A stretch of DNA of 64,000 nucleotides from Algoriphagus alkaliphilus (GCF_900103735.1 NZ_FMXE01000005.1:124001-188000), one strand, 5' to 3'; counted from the stretch's first letter, positions 37,759 through 47,676 are shown. Notes: generated by a model not told the origin, from the letters alone. Program-made: numbers and translations.

Positions 37759-38697
37759 CTAAGATTTAAGTAAATGATCAAAATATTCAATCGTCTTCAC
37801 CAATCCGGTACGTAAATCCACAATGGGTTCCCAGTCCAATTCTTTTTTGGCCAGGTCGATTACCGGTTGGCGCTGCATGGGATCATCCTGAGGCAATGGC
37901 AAAAACTTCAATTGGCTTTTGCTTCCTGTCATTTCGATGACTAATTGGGCGAGTTCCAGCATGGTGAATTCACCGGGATTGCCAATGTTCACCGGTCCGG
38001 TAAATCCATCGCGGGAATTCATCAAGCGATACATCCCTTCAATATTGTCATCCACATAGCAAAAGCTTCGGGTTTGTTTGCCATCTCCAAAGATGGTAAT
38101 GTCTTGCCCTTTCAAGGCCTGCACGATAAAATTACTGACTACTCTCCCGTCGTTTGGATGCATTCTTGGGCCGTAGGTATTGAAGATCCGCATCACCTTG
38201 ATCGCAACCTTATGCTGTCGGTGGTAATCAAAAAAGAGTGTCTCGGCACATCGCTTTCCTTCGTCGTAACAGGCGCGGATGCCGGTGGTACTTACACTGC
38301 CTTTGTAGGATTCAGGTTGAGGATGTATTTCAGGATCTCCATAGACTTCGGAGGTACTGGCCTGAAGGATTTTTATTCTTAGCCTTTTGGCTAGGCCGAG
38401 CATATTGATGGCACCAATTACAGATGTCTTGGTGGTCTGAACTGGGTCAAACTGATAATGAACAGGGCTGGCAGGACAGGCAAGGTTATACACTTCGTCC
38501 ACCTCAGCATAAAGTGGAAAAGTCACATCGTGCCTCAGAAATTCGAAATTCTTATCATCCAAGAGATGGTGAATGTTAAATTTTCTTCCTGTGAAAAGGT
38601 TATCCACACAAAGCACTTCGTTGCCTTCATTAAGTAATCGCTCACAAAGGTGAGATCCCAAAAATCCGGCGCCGCCAGTGACTAATATTCGTTTCAT
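37759..38697 (-). CDS. UDP-glucuronate decarboxylase (UDP-xylose synthase)
   Basis: The 312-residue extended SDR has NAD motif [12 protein letters not shown] (residues 8-19), the signature [17 protein letters not shown] and catalytic Tyr144/Lys148 in [33 protein letters not shown] and [13 protein letters not shown] are hallmarks of the UXS group. It converts UDP-glucuronate to UDP-xylose for glycan synthesis. It is flanked by long AT-rich spacers on both sides, so it is transcribed alone. Confidence 0.93.
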   Translation of the reverse strand: MKRILVTGGAGFLGSHLCERLLNEGNEVLCVDNLFTGRKFNIHHLLDDKNFEFLRHDVTFPLYAEVDEVYNLACPASPVHYQFDPVQTTKTSVIGAINMLGLAKRLRIKILQASTSEVYGDPEIHPQPESYKGSVSTTGIRACYDEGKRCAETLFFDYHRQHKVAIKVMRIFNTYGPRMHPNDGRVVSNFIVQALKGQDITIFGDGKQTRSFCYVDDNIEGMYRLMNSRDGFTGPVNIGNPGEFTMLELAQLVIEMTGSKSQLKFLPLPQDDPMQRQPVIDLAKKELDWEPIVDLRTGLVKTIEYFDHLLKS

Positions 38698-39365
38698 GGT
38701 TGGGGGTTAAAGGATTCAGTTTTAGAGGTTAGGCTCAAATTTTATCTTTAGTTTAAAACCTTTGGAGTCACTTGACAACAAGGTTAGAATAAGATTATTT
38801 ATTTTTATTTTAAATGACACGGTTATAAAAAAAAATATACTCAAAAGGATGTCTTGTTAATAAATCCGGAACGAAAGCCCCTTATGATTGGAATCTGACC
38901 TTACTGATTTATGCCTTGGCAATGTATAGAAAATTGATAAAATCTTTAGTTTCGTCGCTTTCAAATCCTTCTTTTGTTAAATGCTAACAATCAGTTAAAA
39001 CACCCTGAAAAGCTGCCAAATTTCAAAATCTTCATATTTTTCGATTCGGATCCATTACTCACTTTCAATAATTAACTATTCATTTAAACTAATTACATCA
39101 TCTCCTTCTGCTGTCGTTTATAGATCTTTAAACGATTTGATTTTTTCTTTTATGAGAACAAATATAGCATCAGAAGTTTGAATCTAGACAGTTTTTGTTA
39201 ATCACTACCCAGACCCTTTTTTGGAAGTTAAATCGCCTAATCAGGCGGAATTCCGTACTTTGAGTCAAAATTAATTAAACTTTCAGAGTTAACAACTAAG
39301 AATACATCTCGGATTTGACCAAAAATGCAATACCCTATGGTTGTAACTATTTAGAAATACATTTT
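38698..39365. other. Long AT-rich intergenic region
   Basis: 668 bp between the UXS start and the stop of the zinc-ribbon gene (both genes on the minus strand). I see no gene or tRNA. There is a small hairpin CGCCTAATCAGGCG at about 39234 followed by a TACTTTG box of the Bacteroidota minus-7 type, pointing right. No plus-strand gene follows, so it may be a small RNA promoter or chance. Confidence 0.4.
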
Positions 39366-39734
39366 TTATATCTCCTTCCCCTTAACAATCAAAAACCAAT
39401 CTCCTTCGAGTTCGAGATACCCGAAGTCATAGCAATAATGGTAAAGGTTACCTTTTTTGTTTTGGTAGCTATGGGTGAAAAATTTAAAATTAAACCCTGC
39501 TCGCATCAGTCGCTCCCGGGTTGTCTTGGATAGATCCTCCCCTAGTGGGATCAATTTCTGAAGGATGTTCCTATTTTTCTTGAGGGTATGATTGATATTT
39601 CGGATCAGGTTGGTGCTATCCGAATTTTGTTGATTGTTGTAGGTGTTTCTGCAGCTGTCATCACAGAATTTTTTATCTACCCTACCCTGAATCGGTTTTC
39701 CGCAATGTAGGCAGTTTCTTTTTTCCTGGCTCAT
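39366..39734 (-). CDS. Small zinc-ribbon protein
   Basis: The 122 residues have an N-terminal zinc ribbon with four cysteines (CLHCGKPI, then KKFCDDSCRNTYNN) and a basic helical segment. The C-terminal half ends in YHYCYDFGYLELEGDWFLIVKG. The cysteine spacing C-x2-C...C-x3-C resembles DUF2116-type or MYM-like ribbons that bind nucleic acid or protein. Such small proteins are common in Bacteroidota, but the function is unknown. Confidence 0.78.
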   Translation of the reverse strand: MSQEKRNCLHCGKPIQGRVDKKFCDDSCRNTYNNQQNSDSTNLIRNINHTLKKNRNILQKLIPLGEDLSKTTRERLMRAGFNFKFFTHSYQNKKGNLYHYCYDFGYLELEGDWFLIVKGKEI

Positions 39735-40099
39735 ATCTAAAAAGTTTGGGGTAATTTACAGGATTAGTTTGAATTTATCGGTAGGTGGAGGTTGAATTTG
39801 GCCTTAGGGGTTAGTAAGTTAAGGATTAAGGGTTTCGGATGTCGGATGTTAAATTGACTAATTGACTAATTGTTGAATCGATTTCCAAAGTCCGGTGTCC
39901 TGCAATTAATTGACATACTATTCACGTTTTACAGATTTTTATTTTTCACTACTTGCTTCCTGTGTCTACTGACTCCCTTAAGAGGGGAAATAGGCTTTGT
40001 GTGGAAACTCGATTTAGATTTCAAAGAATCCTTGCCGGTCATCCAACATCGGCCACCTGACATCCTGCATCCGTCATACTATTTTACTATTTTTCCCAC
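39735..40099. repeat. Divergent spacer with facing CATCC words and an 8-bp tandem repeat
   Basis: 365 bp. On the left, GGATGTCGGATG (about 39838) reads CATCCGACATCC on the strand of the zinc-ribbon gene. On the right, GTCATCCAACATCGGCC...GACATCCTGCATCCGTC (about 40037-40075) reads the same way before the plus-strand pseudogene. At 39853-39872 there is a TTGACTAA tandem, 2.4 copies. CTTGCTTCCTGTGTCTACTGACTCC at about 39953 is another word of the family. Confidence 0.55.
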
Positions 40100-40518
40100 A
40101 TGAAGAAAGTTTTGATCCTTCTAGTATTTGTAATGATTTCCATTCCTGCTTTTTCCCAAGAGGAAGGCGAGTTGGGAGCTTGGTAAAATCGGCCTTACGC
40201 ACCGCTATCGATACGAGCAGCGATGGATTGATAAATCAGACTTTCGAACCCGCTATCGCTATGCGGTTTTCATATACCAAAGAGCTGAGTGATAAAGGAC
40301 CCATTTACCTGCCGGTATATGATGAGATTTTCATCAATGGAGAAAAGCCAACAGAAAATTCTCAGTTTTTTCACCCTAACAGAATCTATTTGGGTTTGGG
40401 ATATCGTACATCATCGAAATTGGCATTGCAAATTGGGCTGATGGAGCAGACAAGTACCTTCCGTTCGAAGACCCAACTCCAATTCAGTGCCTTTCACCAG
40501 CTATTTTCCAAAAAATGA
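40100..40518 (+). pseudogene. Degenerate DUF2490-like outer membrane protein gene
   Basis: An ATG at 40100 opens a 28-residue frame with a clean signal peptide and the expected mature start (KKVLILLVFVMISIPAFSQ, then EEGELGAW), ending at a TAA at 40184. The next frame, from 40185, reads KIGLTHRYRYEQRWIDKSDF, typical of the middle of DUF2490 proteins. A third frame continues from about 40257 as MRFSYTKELSDKG...PVYDEIFING to the stop at 40518. The pieces join in the right order but need two frame changes. About 90-110 residues expected between GAW and KIGL are missing. This is a deletion plus a frameshift in an outer-membrane protein gene. Confidence 0.82.
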
Positions 40519-40698
40519 ATTCTTGGTGATTTTCTGATATGATTCTGGAAAAAAACACATTTTATGAACAGATTGTGATAAATTAGACTTGCTAGAACGC
40601 TGAAAAATAAACACTTGACAAAACAAAATTTCAGATCCTAGGGTTAAACTCCCACCATAGGTATGTAGAAATCCCGAACAACCAAATCTAAGTAACCC

Positions 40699-41283
40699 AT
40701 GAAAATTTCATCTACCCTCCTTCTAATCCTAGTTGTGATTTCATCCTCCTGTTTTTCCTCAAAAGATTACGTGACCGATTACGACTACAATTATACCGGG
40801 TCATTTAAAAAATATAAGACTTTTGCGTTTGTGGAGTCGGGTGAAAATGAGTCCTCGCCCTTGTCGAGTGTTCTCAATGCAACCATAGGTGCAAGATTGG
40901 GTTCACAGGGATATCGGGAGCAAATTAACAAACCGGACATGCTGGTGAGTTACAAAATTTTTTCTGACTCGATTCGCTATCGGGGGTATGTGCAACCTGA
41001 ATTTGATTATTGGCTCAATAGGACAGGGTTGACCTATCGCAATGATGAAGGTGAAATCGAGCGGGAGCAGGAAAAAGATGAAACGTATAATCAAGTCAAA
41101 TACGCCCAAAACAGTGGCATGTTGGTTATTTATGTCATTGACTCTAAAAAAGGCAGCACCATATGGCAAGGATATACCGCCGCTATATTTGATCAGGAAT
41201 CACCTAATTTTCAATCCGACATTACAAGGGCTGCCTATCGGGTGATGAATGAATTCAAAATCATCAATAGATTGAGCGAATAG
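40699..41283 (+). CDS. DUF4136 lipoprotein
   Basis: The 194 residues have a lipoprotein signal (lipobox ISSSC, Cys18). The mature protein opens with the DUF4136 pattern (VTDYDYNYTGSFKKYKTFAFVESGE) and ends with the usual DITRAAYRVMNEF segment. Family members are envelope lipoproteins of unknown role. It is an independent gene between the pseudogene and a strong terminator. Confidence 0.86.
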   Translation: MKISSTLLLILVVISSSCFSSKDYVTDYDYNYTGSFKKYKTFAFVESGENESSPLSSVLNATIGARLGSQGYREQINKPDMLVSYKIFSDSIRYRGYVQPEFDYWLNRTGLTYRNDEGEIEREQEKDETYNQVKYAQNSGMLVIYVIDSKKGSTIWQGYTAAIFDQESPNFQSDITRAAYRVMNEFKIINRLSE

Positions 41284-41328
41284 GCTAATTCAACTCCTCA
41301 TACTGGGGAGTTTATCAGCACTTATGCC

Positions 41329-41363
41329 AAAAGTGTCCTGATTTCTCTGGACACTTTTTTTTT
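41329..41363 (+). terminator. Terminator after the DUF4136 gene
   Basis: 10-bp stem AAAAGTGTCC / GGACACTTTT with a 10-nt loop and a T9 tail. The remainder of 41284-41595 up to the OmpA gene is AT-rich leader without another feature. Confidence 0.9.
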
Positions 41364-41595
41364 GACCAATTCCTATTTGAAAAATTCAAATTAGGTGATT
41401 TGAAGCTTTGAAGGACTTTTCTTCTCCTATTATGTTAATCACAAGTAAGTTTTACTAATGTGGCGGCTTTTTTGGATTAAAAGAGAAAATCAAAAACTAA
41501 ATGCCATGAAATCGAGCAGAACAAAAACGCCAAACACTAAGACGATTCCTAGCCAAGCGAGATTCCATCTAGCCTTAAAAAAAAACTATAATCAG

Positions 41596-42438
41596 ATGAA
41601 AACATCGTTAATTCTTGCAGGCATCATTGGCCTAAGCCTGACAGTCTCTTGTGTGTCAAAAAAGAAATACACAGAACTTGAAAGCAACCTTTTTAGAACT
41701 CAAACAGAACTAGCCGTCTCCAATCAAGAGAAAACTGAATTGGAAGAAAAAATGTCAGCCATCGAGGCTCGTGTAGCAGAATACAATTCCAGAATCAACT
41801 CGCTTCGGGAGACCAATGATCAGTTGTCCGAGAAAAACAGCGGGATGCTGAGCATTGAAGGTGCTGCTGTAATGTCAAAAAATTCCAAAACTAAAATGAA
41901 AGAGACCCTGACCAAAATAGATCCAAGCCTGCTTGCAGGAGCCAAAACATTGGAGGACTCGGTCAACCTTGCCATCGGACATAATATCAGACAAAATTTC
42001 ACCGATCAGGGTGGGGATGCTGATGATATTCAAATTGATATTGACAAAACAGTAGTGATGATCTCGATTTCGGATAAATTACTTTTTACCACAGGCAGCT
42101 ATCGAATCAATTCAAAGGCAGAACCTTTGCTTAAAAAACTTGCTGAAGTAATCAACGCTGAACCAAGTTTACAAGTAATGATAGAGGGACATACTGACTC
42201 AAGAACAATCTCTACCCCGGCTTTGGAGGATAACTGGGACCTGTCAGTTAAAAGAGCTACCTCAATCGTCAGAATGCTTCAACTGAAATATCAAGTTGCG
42301 CCGGAAAAAATGATTGCTGCCGGTAGATCTTCATACATGCCTTTGGTTGAAAATGACAGCAAAGACAATATGGCCTTGAACAGAAGAACCCGTATCGTCC
42401 TGATCCCGGATTTGGACATGTTCTTCTCAATGCTATAA
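41596..42438 (+). CDS. OmpA-family lipoprotein
   Basis: The start is placed at the ATG at 41596 because it directly precedes a lipoprotein signal peptide (lipobox LTVSC, Cys19). The frame upstream to 41458 encodes a basic stretch unlikely to be translated. The 280-residue protein has a coiled coil (about 25-80, heptad-like ELESNLFRTQTELAVSNQEK) and a C-terminal OmpA peptidoglycan-binding domain. That domain carries LLFTTGSYRINSKAEPLLKKL, VMIEGHTDSRTI and LNRRTRIVLIPD. It likely tethers the outer membrane to the cell wall. Confidence 0.9.
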   Translation: MKTSLILAGIIGLSLTVSCVSKKKYTELESNLFRTQTELAVSNQEKTELEEKMSAIEARVAEYNSRINSLRETNDQLSEKNSGMLSIEGAAVMSKNSKTKMKETLTKIDPSLLAGAKTLEDSVNLAIGHNIRQNFTDQGGDADDIQIDIDKTVVMISISDKLLFTTGSYRINSKAEPLLKKLAEVINAEPSLQVMIEGHTDSRTISTPALEDNWDLSVKRATSIVRMLQLKYQVAPEKMIAAGRSSYMPLVENDSKDNMALNRRTRIVLIPDLDMFFSML

Positions 42439-42971
42439 TACACCAACTACCACAATTCAACCAACTGAAAGACAGGCCTTAAAGGCTTGTCTTTCTTTGC
42501 CTTTGAAACCAAGTCGTTCAAGACTTCAGTCCTGCATGATGCAGGTGGGCTTAAACCTAGGAATATGCAATCTTCGAACAGCTTTTTGAAATATATTGAA
42601 TCAACAATCTGCCCTAGGCAGGAACCCCCGTCGGTGAAGAAATGCCCATGAGAAAGGCTTCTCACACAGGGGAATGATTATAAAGGGCATTCCATGTGAC
42701 AGCTAAAAAACAAATTATAAACACATGAAATTAAACGTCTTTTTTTCCGCAAAGAAAAAAAGAGTGCCAATTCAATCGTCGTTGGATTCATTTTCAGTCG
42801 CTATCGCTCTAACAGCGTGCGCAAAGACTCCACAGTCAATCCTCAATTTCTCTAAAAGAAGGCCCGCTGTGAACTCAAAGTAGAGATCCATTGCCAGAAA
42901 TGTATGCTGCAATTTCCATCCTTTGATCGTGCGGAAACTAATTCTCTGTGGTGATTTTTTTTCAGTGTCAA
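42439..42971. other. Convergent intergenic region with several hairpins
   Basis: 533 bp between the OmpA (+) and TolC (-) stops. The first hairpin is the OmpA terminator. Others are CCTGCAT-G-ATGCAGG (42531-42545), CTGCC-CTA-GGCAG (42609-42621) and a nested pair: AATGCCC/GGGCATT (42641-42647 with 42685-42691) enclosing GAGAA-AGGC-TTCTC (42650-42663). A 52-codon frame at 42725-42883 looks spurious. The region could be REP-like or encode a small structured RNA. Confidence 0.45.
42468..42499 (+). terminator. Terminator after the OmpA gene
   Basis: 11-bp stem AAAGACAGGCC / GGCTTGTCTTT (one G-T pair) with a T-rich tail, 29 bp after the stop. Confidence 0.75.
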
Positions 42972-44315
42972 TCAGTACTCCAAGGTACCCAACGCAAATT
43001 TCATTAAAACCTCCTGGAAATAAAGGGTGTAAACCGCCTGCGCAAGATCTGCTTGCGCTCTCACCATGGTTTGATTGGCTGTTGAAATATCTACAAAGCT
43101 GGAAAGTCCAAGCCGGAAACGCTCGCTCACGGCCTTAAATGCCTCTTCGGCAGCCAAAACTTGGACTTGGGAATTTTTTTCCTTCCGAAGGGCCGCCGAG
43201 TAATTCTGATGGGCCAATTTCACATCTTGGTAAACTTTCCGCTCGATCGATTCCTTGCGAAGGAGTTGATTTTCATATGCCGCACGACTGCGGGTGACGT
43301 CAAGCCTAGCTTGGAAGTTTGTGAAAATAGGAATCACTATTCCAATACCCCGCGTATTCTGAGGGTAAATCCTTAAAAACTGCTCCTGAAGGGAACGACT
43401 GTCGAGTGAGGTAAAGAACGTGTTATAATTGTAAAAAGCATTCAATCTCGGAAAATACATCGCTTTCAAGGCTTGCATGTCCTTTTTAAAAGATGTAGCG
43501 AGCAAGGATTGTTGACTTAAATCCTGACGGTTGGATGTTGCAAGCTCATAGAGTTGAACAATGTCCAAGCCATCGAAAGAACCTGTCTCGCGGATAGGTT
43601 CCACTGATTCTATTGACGGCACCACACCGGGGGCCAATTGGAGGTATTCGCTCAACAACCAAAGGTTATTTTGAAGTTGAACCGCTGCATCGACTTTTAC
43701 AGATTCAAGTCTTGCCACCTCGGATTGCTGATTGTATAGATCAGAAATGGTTCTTAAGCCCGCGTCGACAAAACCTTCGATTTGAGTAAGCTGTTGTTTT
43801 TGATTGTCTAAGTTTTCGCCTGCAATTCGCAATAATTCCTGATCCAACAATACCTGAAGATATCTTTGAGACACATCAAAGATCACTTGTTGTTTGGCCC
43901 GGTTTAGTCCTTTTTCTCCCGCTTGTAAAGCGAGATTGGCGGATTGGGTATCCAGAATTCTTCGACCGGAATTGAATAAAGGCATGTTCATGCTTAGGTT
44001 ACCGCCGACGATATCATTGGTCACATTGGTCACCACAATTTCACCTTCGATTTGCTGGAACTGCTGACCACTTTGTCGGGCAATATTGGTGGAGACACCC
44101 ACATTGGGCAGATGGGAAAGAAAAGCTACTTGCTTCTCCCGCTGAAGAATGGACATATTGTTTTCCTGAATTTTATAGTCCAGATTTTTACTCAGCGCAA
44201 GATCCACCGCCATTTCAAAATTCAAAGGTATGGTATCTTGAGCTTTGACATTTCCGACTAACAGGAAGACACCTAAAAGCGTGGTAATGGAGAGTTTATT
44301 TTGCAATCGCTTCAT
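42972..44315 (-). CDS. TolC-family outer membrane efflux protein
   Basis: The 447 residues have a signal peptide (cleavage near VKAQDT). The two repeats of long helices and short strands typical of TolC/OEP follow (FEMAVDLALSKNLDYKIQENN opening, RFRLGLSSFVDISTANQTMVRAQADLAQAVY in the second repeat). It forms the outer membrane duct for an export system. Its start overlaps the 3' end of the ATPase gene by 20 bp, which ties it to the MacB-like system on this strand. No periplasmic adaptor is adjacent. Confidence 0.9.
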   Translation of the reverse strand: MKRLQNKLSITTLLGVFLLVGNVKAQDTIPLNFEMAVDLALSKNLDYKIQENNMSILQREKQVAFLSHLPNVGVSTNIARQSGQQFQQIEGEIVVTNVTNDIVGGNLSMNMPLFNSGRRILDTQSANLALQAGEKGLNRAKQQVIFDVSQRYLQVLLDQELLRIAGENLDNQKQQLTQIEGFVDAGLRTISDLYNQQSEVARLESVKVDAAVQLQNNLWLLSEYLQLAPGVVPSIESVEPIRETGSFDGLDIVQLYELATSNRQDLSQQSLLATSFKKDMQALKAMYFPRLNAFYNYNTFFTSLDSRSLQEQFLRIYPQNTRGIGIVIPIFTNFQARLDVTRSRAAYENQLLRKESIERKVYQDVKLAHQNYSAALRKEKNSQVQVLAAEEAFKAVSERFRLGLSSFVDISTANQTMVRAQADLAQAVYTLYFQEVLMKFALGTLEY

Positions 44316-44976
44316 CAGTTTCTATTCTACCGTCTACTAAATTGATTAATCGGGTGCCGAAATCGGCGTTTTCACGGGCATGGGTTGCCTGAATGATGGT
44401 TGTTCCCTCGGCGTGTAGTTCCTGGAATATCTCCATAATCTCCCTGGCCTGCCCTGAGTGCAAATTCCCTGTTGGCTCATCGGCCAAAAGCACTCTGGGA
44501 CGTCCGGCAATTGCCCTGGCTATGCCTACCAATTGCTGTTGACCTCCTGAAAGTTGCGCAGGAAAAAGATCCTTTTTGGCCACCATATTGAATCTGTCCA
44601 AGAGATCGGCAATGATGCTTTTTCGCTCAGAGGAGGAGACACTTCGGTAGAGCAAAGGCGTTTCAATATTTTCATAAACTGTGAGTTCATCGATCAGATG
44701 ATAGGCCTGAAAGATGTATCCAAACTCACTTTTATGAAGGCTGGACCGTTCTTTATCCTTCATTTTGCGGATACTTTTATCCCCGAAATAGTATTCACCT
44801 GCATAGTCCTCATCCAGCAAGCCGAGGATATTCAGCAGGGTGGATTTACCTGCTCCCGAAGGACCCATTAGTGTAATAAATTCACCCTCTCCGATAGTCA
44901 GGTTAATTCCTTTGAGTATAAATACCCGCTGGAATCGCGACTCGATGTACTTATCAATTTCTTTAAGTTGAATCAT
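44296..44976 (-). CDS. ABC transporter ATP-binding protein (MacB/LolD type)
   Basis: The 226 residues have Walker A GPSGAGKSTLLN, the Q loop GYIFQAYHLI, the signature LSGGQQQLVGIARAIA, Walker B VLLADEPTG and the H loop QATHARENA. The Q-loop region and DEPTGNLHSGQA wording place it with LolD/MacB/FtsE. The signature reads SGGQQQLV rather than SGGQQQRV. It is the only ATPase in a region with six permeases, so it may energise several of them. It overlaps the TolC gene by 20 bp, and its 3' end is translated into that start. Confidence 0.93.
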   Translation of the reverse strand: MIQLKEIDKYIESRFQRVFILKGINLTIGEGEFITLMGPSGAGKSTLLNILGLLDEDYAGEYYFGDKSIRKMKDKERSSLHKSEFGYIFQAYHLIDELTVYENIETPLLYRSVSSSERKSIIADLLDRFNMVAKKDLFPAQLSGGQQQLVGIARAIAGRPRVLLADEPTGNLHSGQAREIMEIFQELHAEGTTIIQATHARENADFGTRLINLVDGRIETDEAIAK

Positions 44977-45108
44977 TTAGGATTGAAAGATTTTAAAATT
45001 GAAAGATTGGAAGATTTCATAGGTTCAAGGTTCAATGTTGTAAAGTGGGAAGGCAGAAGTGTTGGATATATCGGATTTGTCTGCCGCGGCGGATCGGACA
45101 TCAGGCAA
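44977..45108 (-). repeat. Spacer with repeat modules and a GC-rich palindrome
   Basis: In front of the ATPase start lies a GATTGAAAGATTTTAAAATT copy (44981-45000) followed by GAAAGATTGGAAG. Further out come TTCAAGGTTCAATGTTG words and the palindrome TCTGCCGCGGCGGA (45080-45093). Confidence 0.6.
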
Positions 45109-47508
45109 TTACTCACTTTTTAAAGTTTTGGAAGGATTCATGGTGTAAACTTTCCAGCTACGGTACCCGATTGTGATCAATGCCAAAAGCAGGACGATCA
45201 AAACAGCATACAGATACGGCCAGATTCCGATGGAGGCTTTATTGGCAAAGGCTGCAAGCCAAGCGTCGGTAAACCACAATCCAAAGCCTATAGCCAAACC
45301 GGCAGCTAATCCCAACAGCCTGAAAAAGTCTGCGGAAAGGACGGAGAGGACGTCATGTTGCGTTGCTCCAAGTACTTTCCGAATACTTATTTCACGAGTT
45401 CTCCGTAAGGCGACATAAGACACTAAACCGAATAATCCCATGCAGGCGATGAAAATCGCAATTCCGGAGAACAGTCCAAACACTGCCCCAACGCGCTCTT
45501 CAGAGCGATACAATTGGGCGTATTCCTGATCGACAAACTTGTAATTAAAAGGTCGGTCAGGAGCCATTTCTTTCCAGGTTTGCTCAAGCCTTGCAAGATG
45601 TACAGCAGGATTCCCTGCAGGAAGTCTTAGCAGTAAAACATTGGCTTGCTCAGGATCAATAAATATCGCAAGGGGACCAACTCCATGGTGCAATGAATTA
45701 AAGTAAAAATTCTTAACAACACCCTTGACATGGGCCATCCCTCCTCCAAAATTCACTTTTCTTCCGATAGCTTCCCCGGCATTCCAACCCAGCTGCTGAA
45801 GTGCAGATTCATTTAAAATGACGGGGTATTCCATTGAGGAATCATAGGCCATTGTTCTGGAAAGATCCGTGTCCAGAAAGTTTTCTCCTTCCAAAATTTC
45901 CAAGCCTATGGTTTTGACTAAGTCTTTGTCTACGGAATAACCCGTGATCATAAATTCATTTTGATTGTCTCCTCCACGAAAAATGCTATACCCAGCTTTG
46001 ATATATATCGGCATATCTGAAGCCAAGGAAATGGATTCAGCAGCTCCGGTCCTAAGCATTTCCTGCTTGACTGCATCAATAGATTTACGCATGTTGTAAT
46101 GATATGGCAAAGCAATTACCTGTTCCCGTTGGTATCCAAGATTGACTTCCCGCATGTAGTCAAGCTGTGATTTGACTACGAAAGTGGAAATCAACAATCC
46201 CATAGAAACAAAAAATTGAAAAACAACCAAGGACTTCCTGACCCATGCTCCTCCTCCAATTTTCACTTTGTTGCCCAAAGCTTTGATAGGTTCCAAACCT
46301 GAAAGAATCACTGATGGATACATCCCTGATAAAAGTCCGATGATAAGAACCAATCCGGCCAAAAGAAGCATTCCAGGTATTGAAAAAAGTAAGTTTAGGT
46401 CCAAGGGGGCCCCGCTCAACTTGGCAAATTGAGGTGAAACAAGGTAGATAACAAATAAACTTAAAGCTGCAGCCCCAAAGGACAAGATCATCGATTCGGA
46501 AACAAATTGACCGAAAAGTTGAACTCTGTCAGCTCCCATCACTTTTCTAAGCCCCACCTCCTTGTTTCGCTCAGTGGCTTCAGCCGTCGCCAAATTCACA
46601 TAATTGATAATTCCGATTGCAATCAACAGAATGGCGACAAGTCCAAAAATGTAAAGATACTTAATATCTGTGCCTGGCTTCACAGTTCTGATCGTTTGAT
46701 CACCCAGGTGAATGGAGGTAACAACTTGAGGAAAAAAAGAGGTTTGAAAACCATATTCCTTTTGAGCTTCTCCCAAATATTTCTCCACCATCATTGGAAG
46801 TTTTGCTTCAAATTCCTTGGGGTTTGACTCAGGCCGAAGTTTTGCATAGCTGTAATAATTGCTTGGAGACCACTCGGGATTTCTGCCATGCCGGTGGGTT
46901 TTGAACGAAGCCAAAAAATCAAAATCCAAATGGCTGTTGCTGGGAAAATCTTCCATCACACCTGTGATGAAGTATTCTTGTCCATCGATTTTCAAAGACT
47001 TTCCTTCTGCATTTTGGGCTGAACCAAAATATCGCTTTGCAGTGCTTTCAGTAAGGACCAATTGATTGGGTTCATTGAGTAACTTTCCTTTTTGACCTGC
47101 CAGGATTTCAAAATCAAAAACTTGGTAGAAATTATCGTCCACAAACGCAAACCGAGACTCCTCCTGATTTCCTTCACCTGCGTCGACCATGACTGAAGAA
47201 AAAATACTCAGGTCAAAAACCAGTGTACCAGTTTCCACTTCAGGAAACTCCTCAATCAAGGTTGGCACCAAGCTCGAAGGAGTGGTTCCCACCAATTGTT
47301 TTTCCCCTCCTGAAATAAACTCCTGATTGAACTTATAAATCCGATCTGCACCGGTGTATATTCGGTCATAGCTCCATTCATGATAAATGTAGAGCGATAT
47401 CACAAAAAAACTCACCAAGGCAATGGTCAAACCCAACAAATTAATTCCTGTATAGAGCTTCCGCTTCTTCAGGTTTCTAAAAGAGACAATCAGATAATTT
47501 TTCCACAT
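45109..47508 (-). CDS. MacB/FtsX-like ABC transporter permease 1
   Basis: 799 residues from the ATG at 47508, chosen because MWKNYLIVSFRNLKKRK aligns with the starts of the paralogues. Upstream in-frame codons run into repeat sequence. TM1 (about 21-43) is followed by a large periplasmic MacB_PCD domain, three central TMs with KEVGLRKVMGADRVQLFGQF, a second periplasmic domain and a C-terminal TM set with REISIRKVLGATQHDVL. The two RKVxGA couplings show an internally duplicated FtsX unit. It is directly upstream of the ATPase gene and carries the shared regulatory element about 250 bp before its start. Confidence 0.9.
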   Translation of the reverse strand: MWKNYLIVSFRNLKKRKLYTGINLLGLTIALVSFFVISLYIYHEWSYDRIYTGADRIYKFNQEFISGGEKQLVGTTPSSLVPTLIEEFPEVETGTLVFDLSIFSSVMVDAGEGNQEESRFAFVDDNFYQVFDFEILAGQKGKLLNEPNQLVLTESTAKRYFGSAQNAEGKSLKIDGQEYFITGVMEDFPSNSHLDFDFLASFKTHRHGRNPEWSPSNYYSYAKLRPESNPKEFEAKLPMMVEKYLGEAQKEYGFQTSFFPQVVTSIHLGDQTIRTVKPGTDIKYLYIFGLVAILLIAIGIINYVNLATAEATERNKEVGLRKVMGADRVQLFGQFVSESMILSFGAAALSLFVIYLVSPQFAKLSGAPLDLNLLFSIPGMLLLAGLVLIIGLLSGMYPSVILSGLEPIKALGNKVKIGGGAWVRKSLVVFQFFVSMGLLISTFVVKSQLDYMREVNLGYQREQVIALPYHYNMRKSIDAVKQEMLRTGAAESISLASDMPIYIKAGYSIFRGGDNQNEFMITGYSVDKDLVKTIGLEILEGENFLDTDLSRTMAYDSSMEYPVILNESALQQLGWNAGEAIGRKVNFGGGMAHVKGVVKNFYFNSLHHGVGPLAIFIDPEQANVLLLRLPAGNPAVHLARLEQTWKEMAPDRPFNYKFVDQEYAQLYRSEERVGAVFGLFSGIAIFIACMGLFGLVSYVALRRTREISIRKVLGATQHDVLSVLSADFFRLLGLAAGLAIGFGLWFTDAWLAAFANKASIGIWPYLYAVLIVLLLALITIGYRSWKVYTMNPSKTLKSE

Positions 47509-47539
47509 GGCTTTTGTATTGGAAAATTTTAAAGACTTG

Positions 47540-47553
47540 TCCGCCGTGGCGGA
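47540..47553. repeat. TCCGCC(R)YGGCGGA palindrome
   Basis: TCCGCCGTGGCGGA in the leader of permease 1. The 22-bp context around it (ACTTGTCC...GGATTG) is identical at 52609-52630, and a variant is at 45080-45093. All three lie in leaders of permease or ATPase genes, next to the TTTTAAAATT module. Confidence 0.7.
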
Positions 47554-47676
47554 TTGAAATATTAGAAGATTCATCTAATCCAATTATTCACTCTAAGCTT
47601 ATTTGTATTCTCAAGAATGAGTGTGGCCTGATTTCCTGAATACTGTAAACTGCGACTGAATACTTCTTCTACCCTT

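Noticed and set aside
42725-42883. Small frame with a lipoprotein-like stretch (VAIALTACAK)
   Set aside because: The basic, poorly hydrophobic N terminus is not a signal peptide, and nothing supports translation in this hairpin-rich gap.
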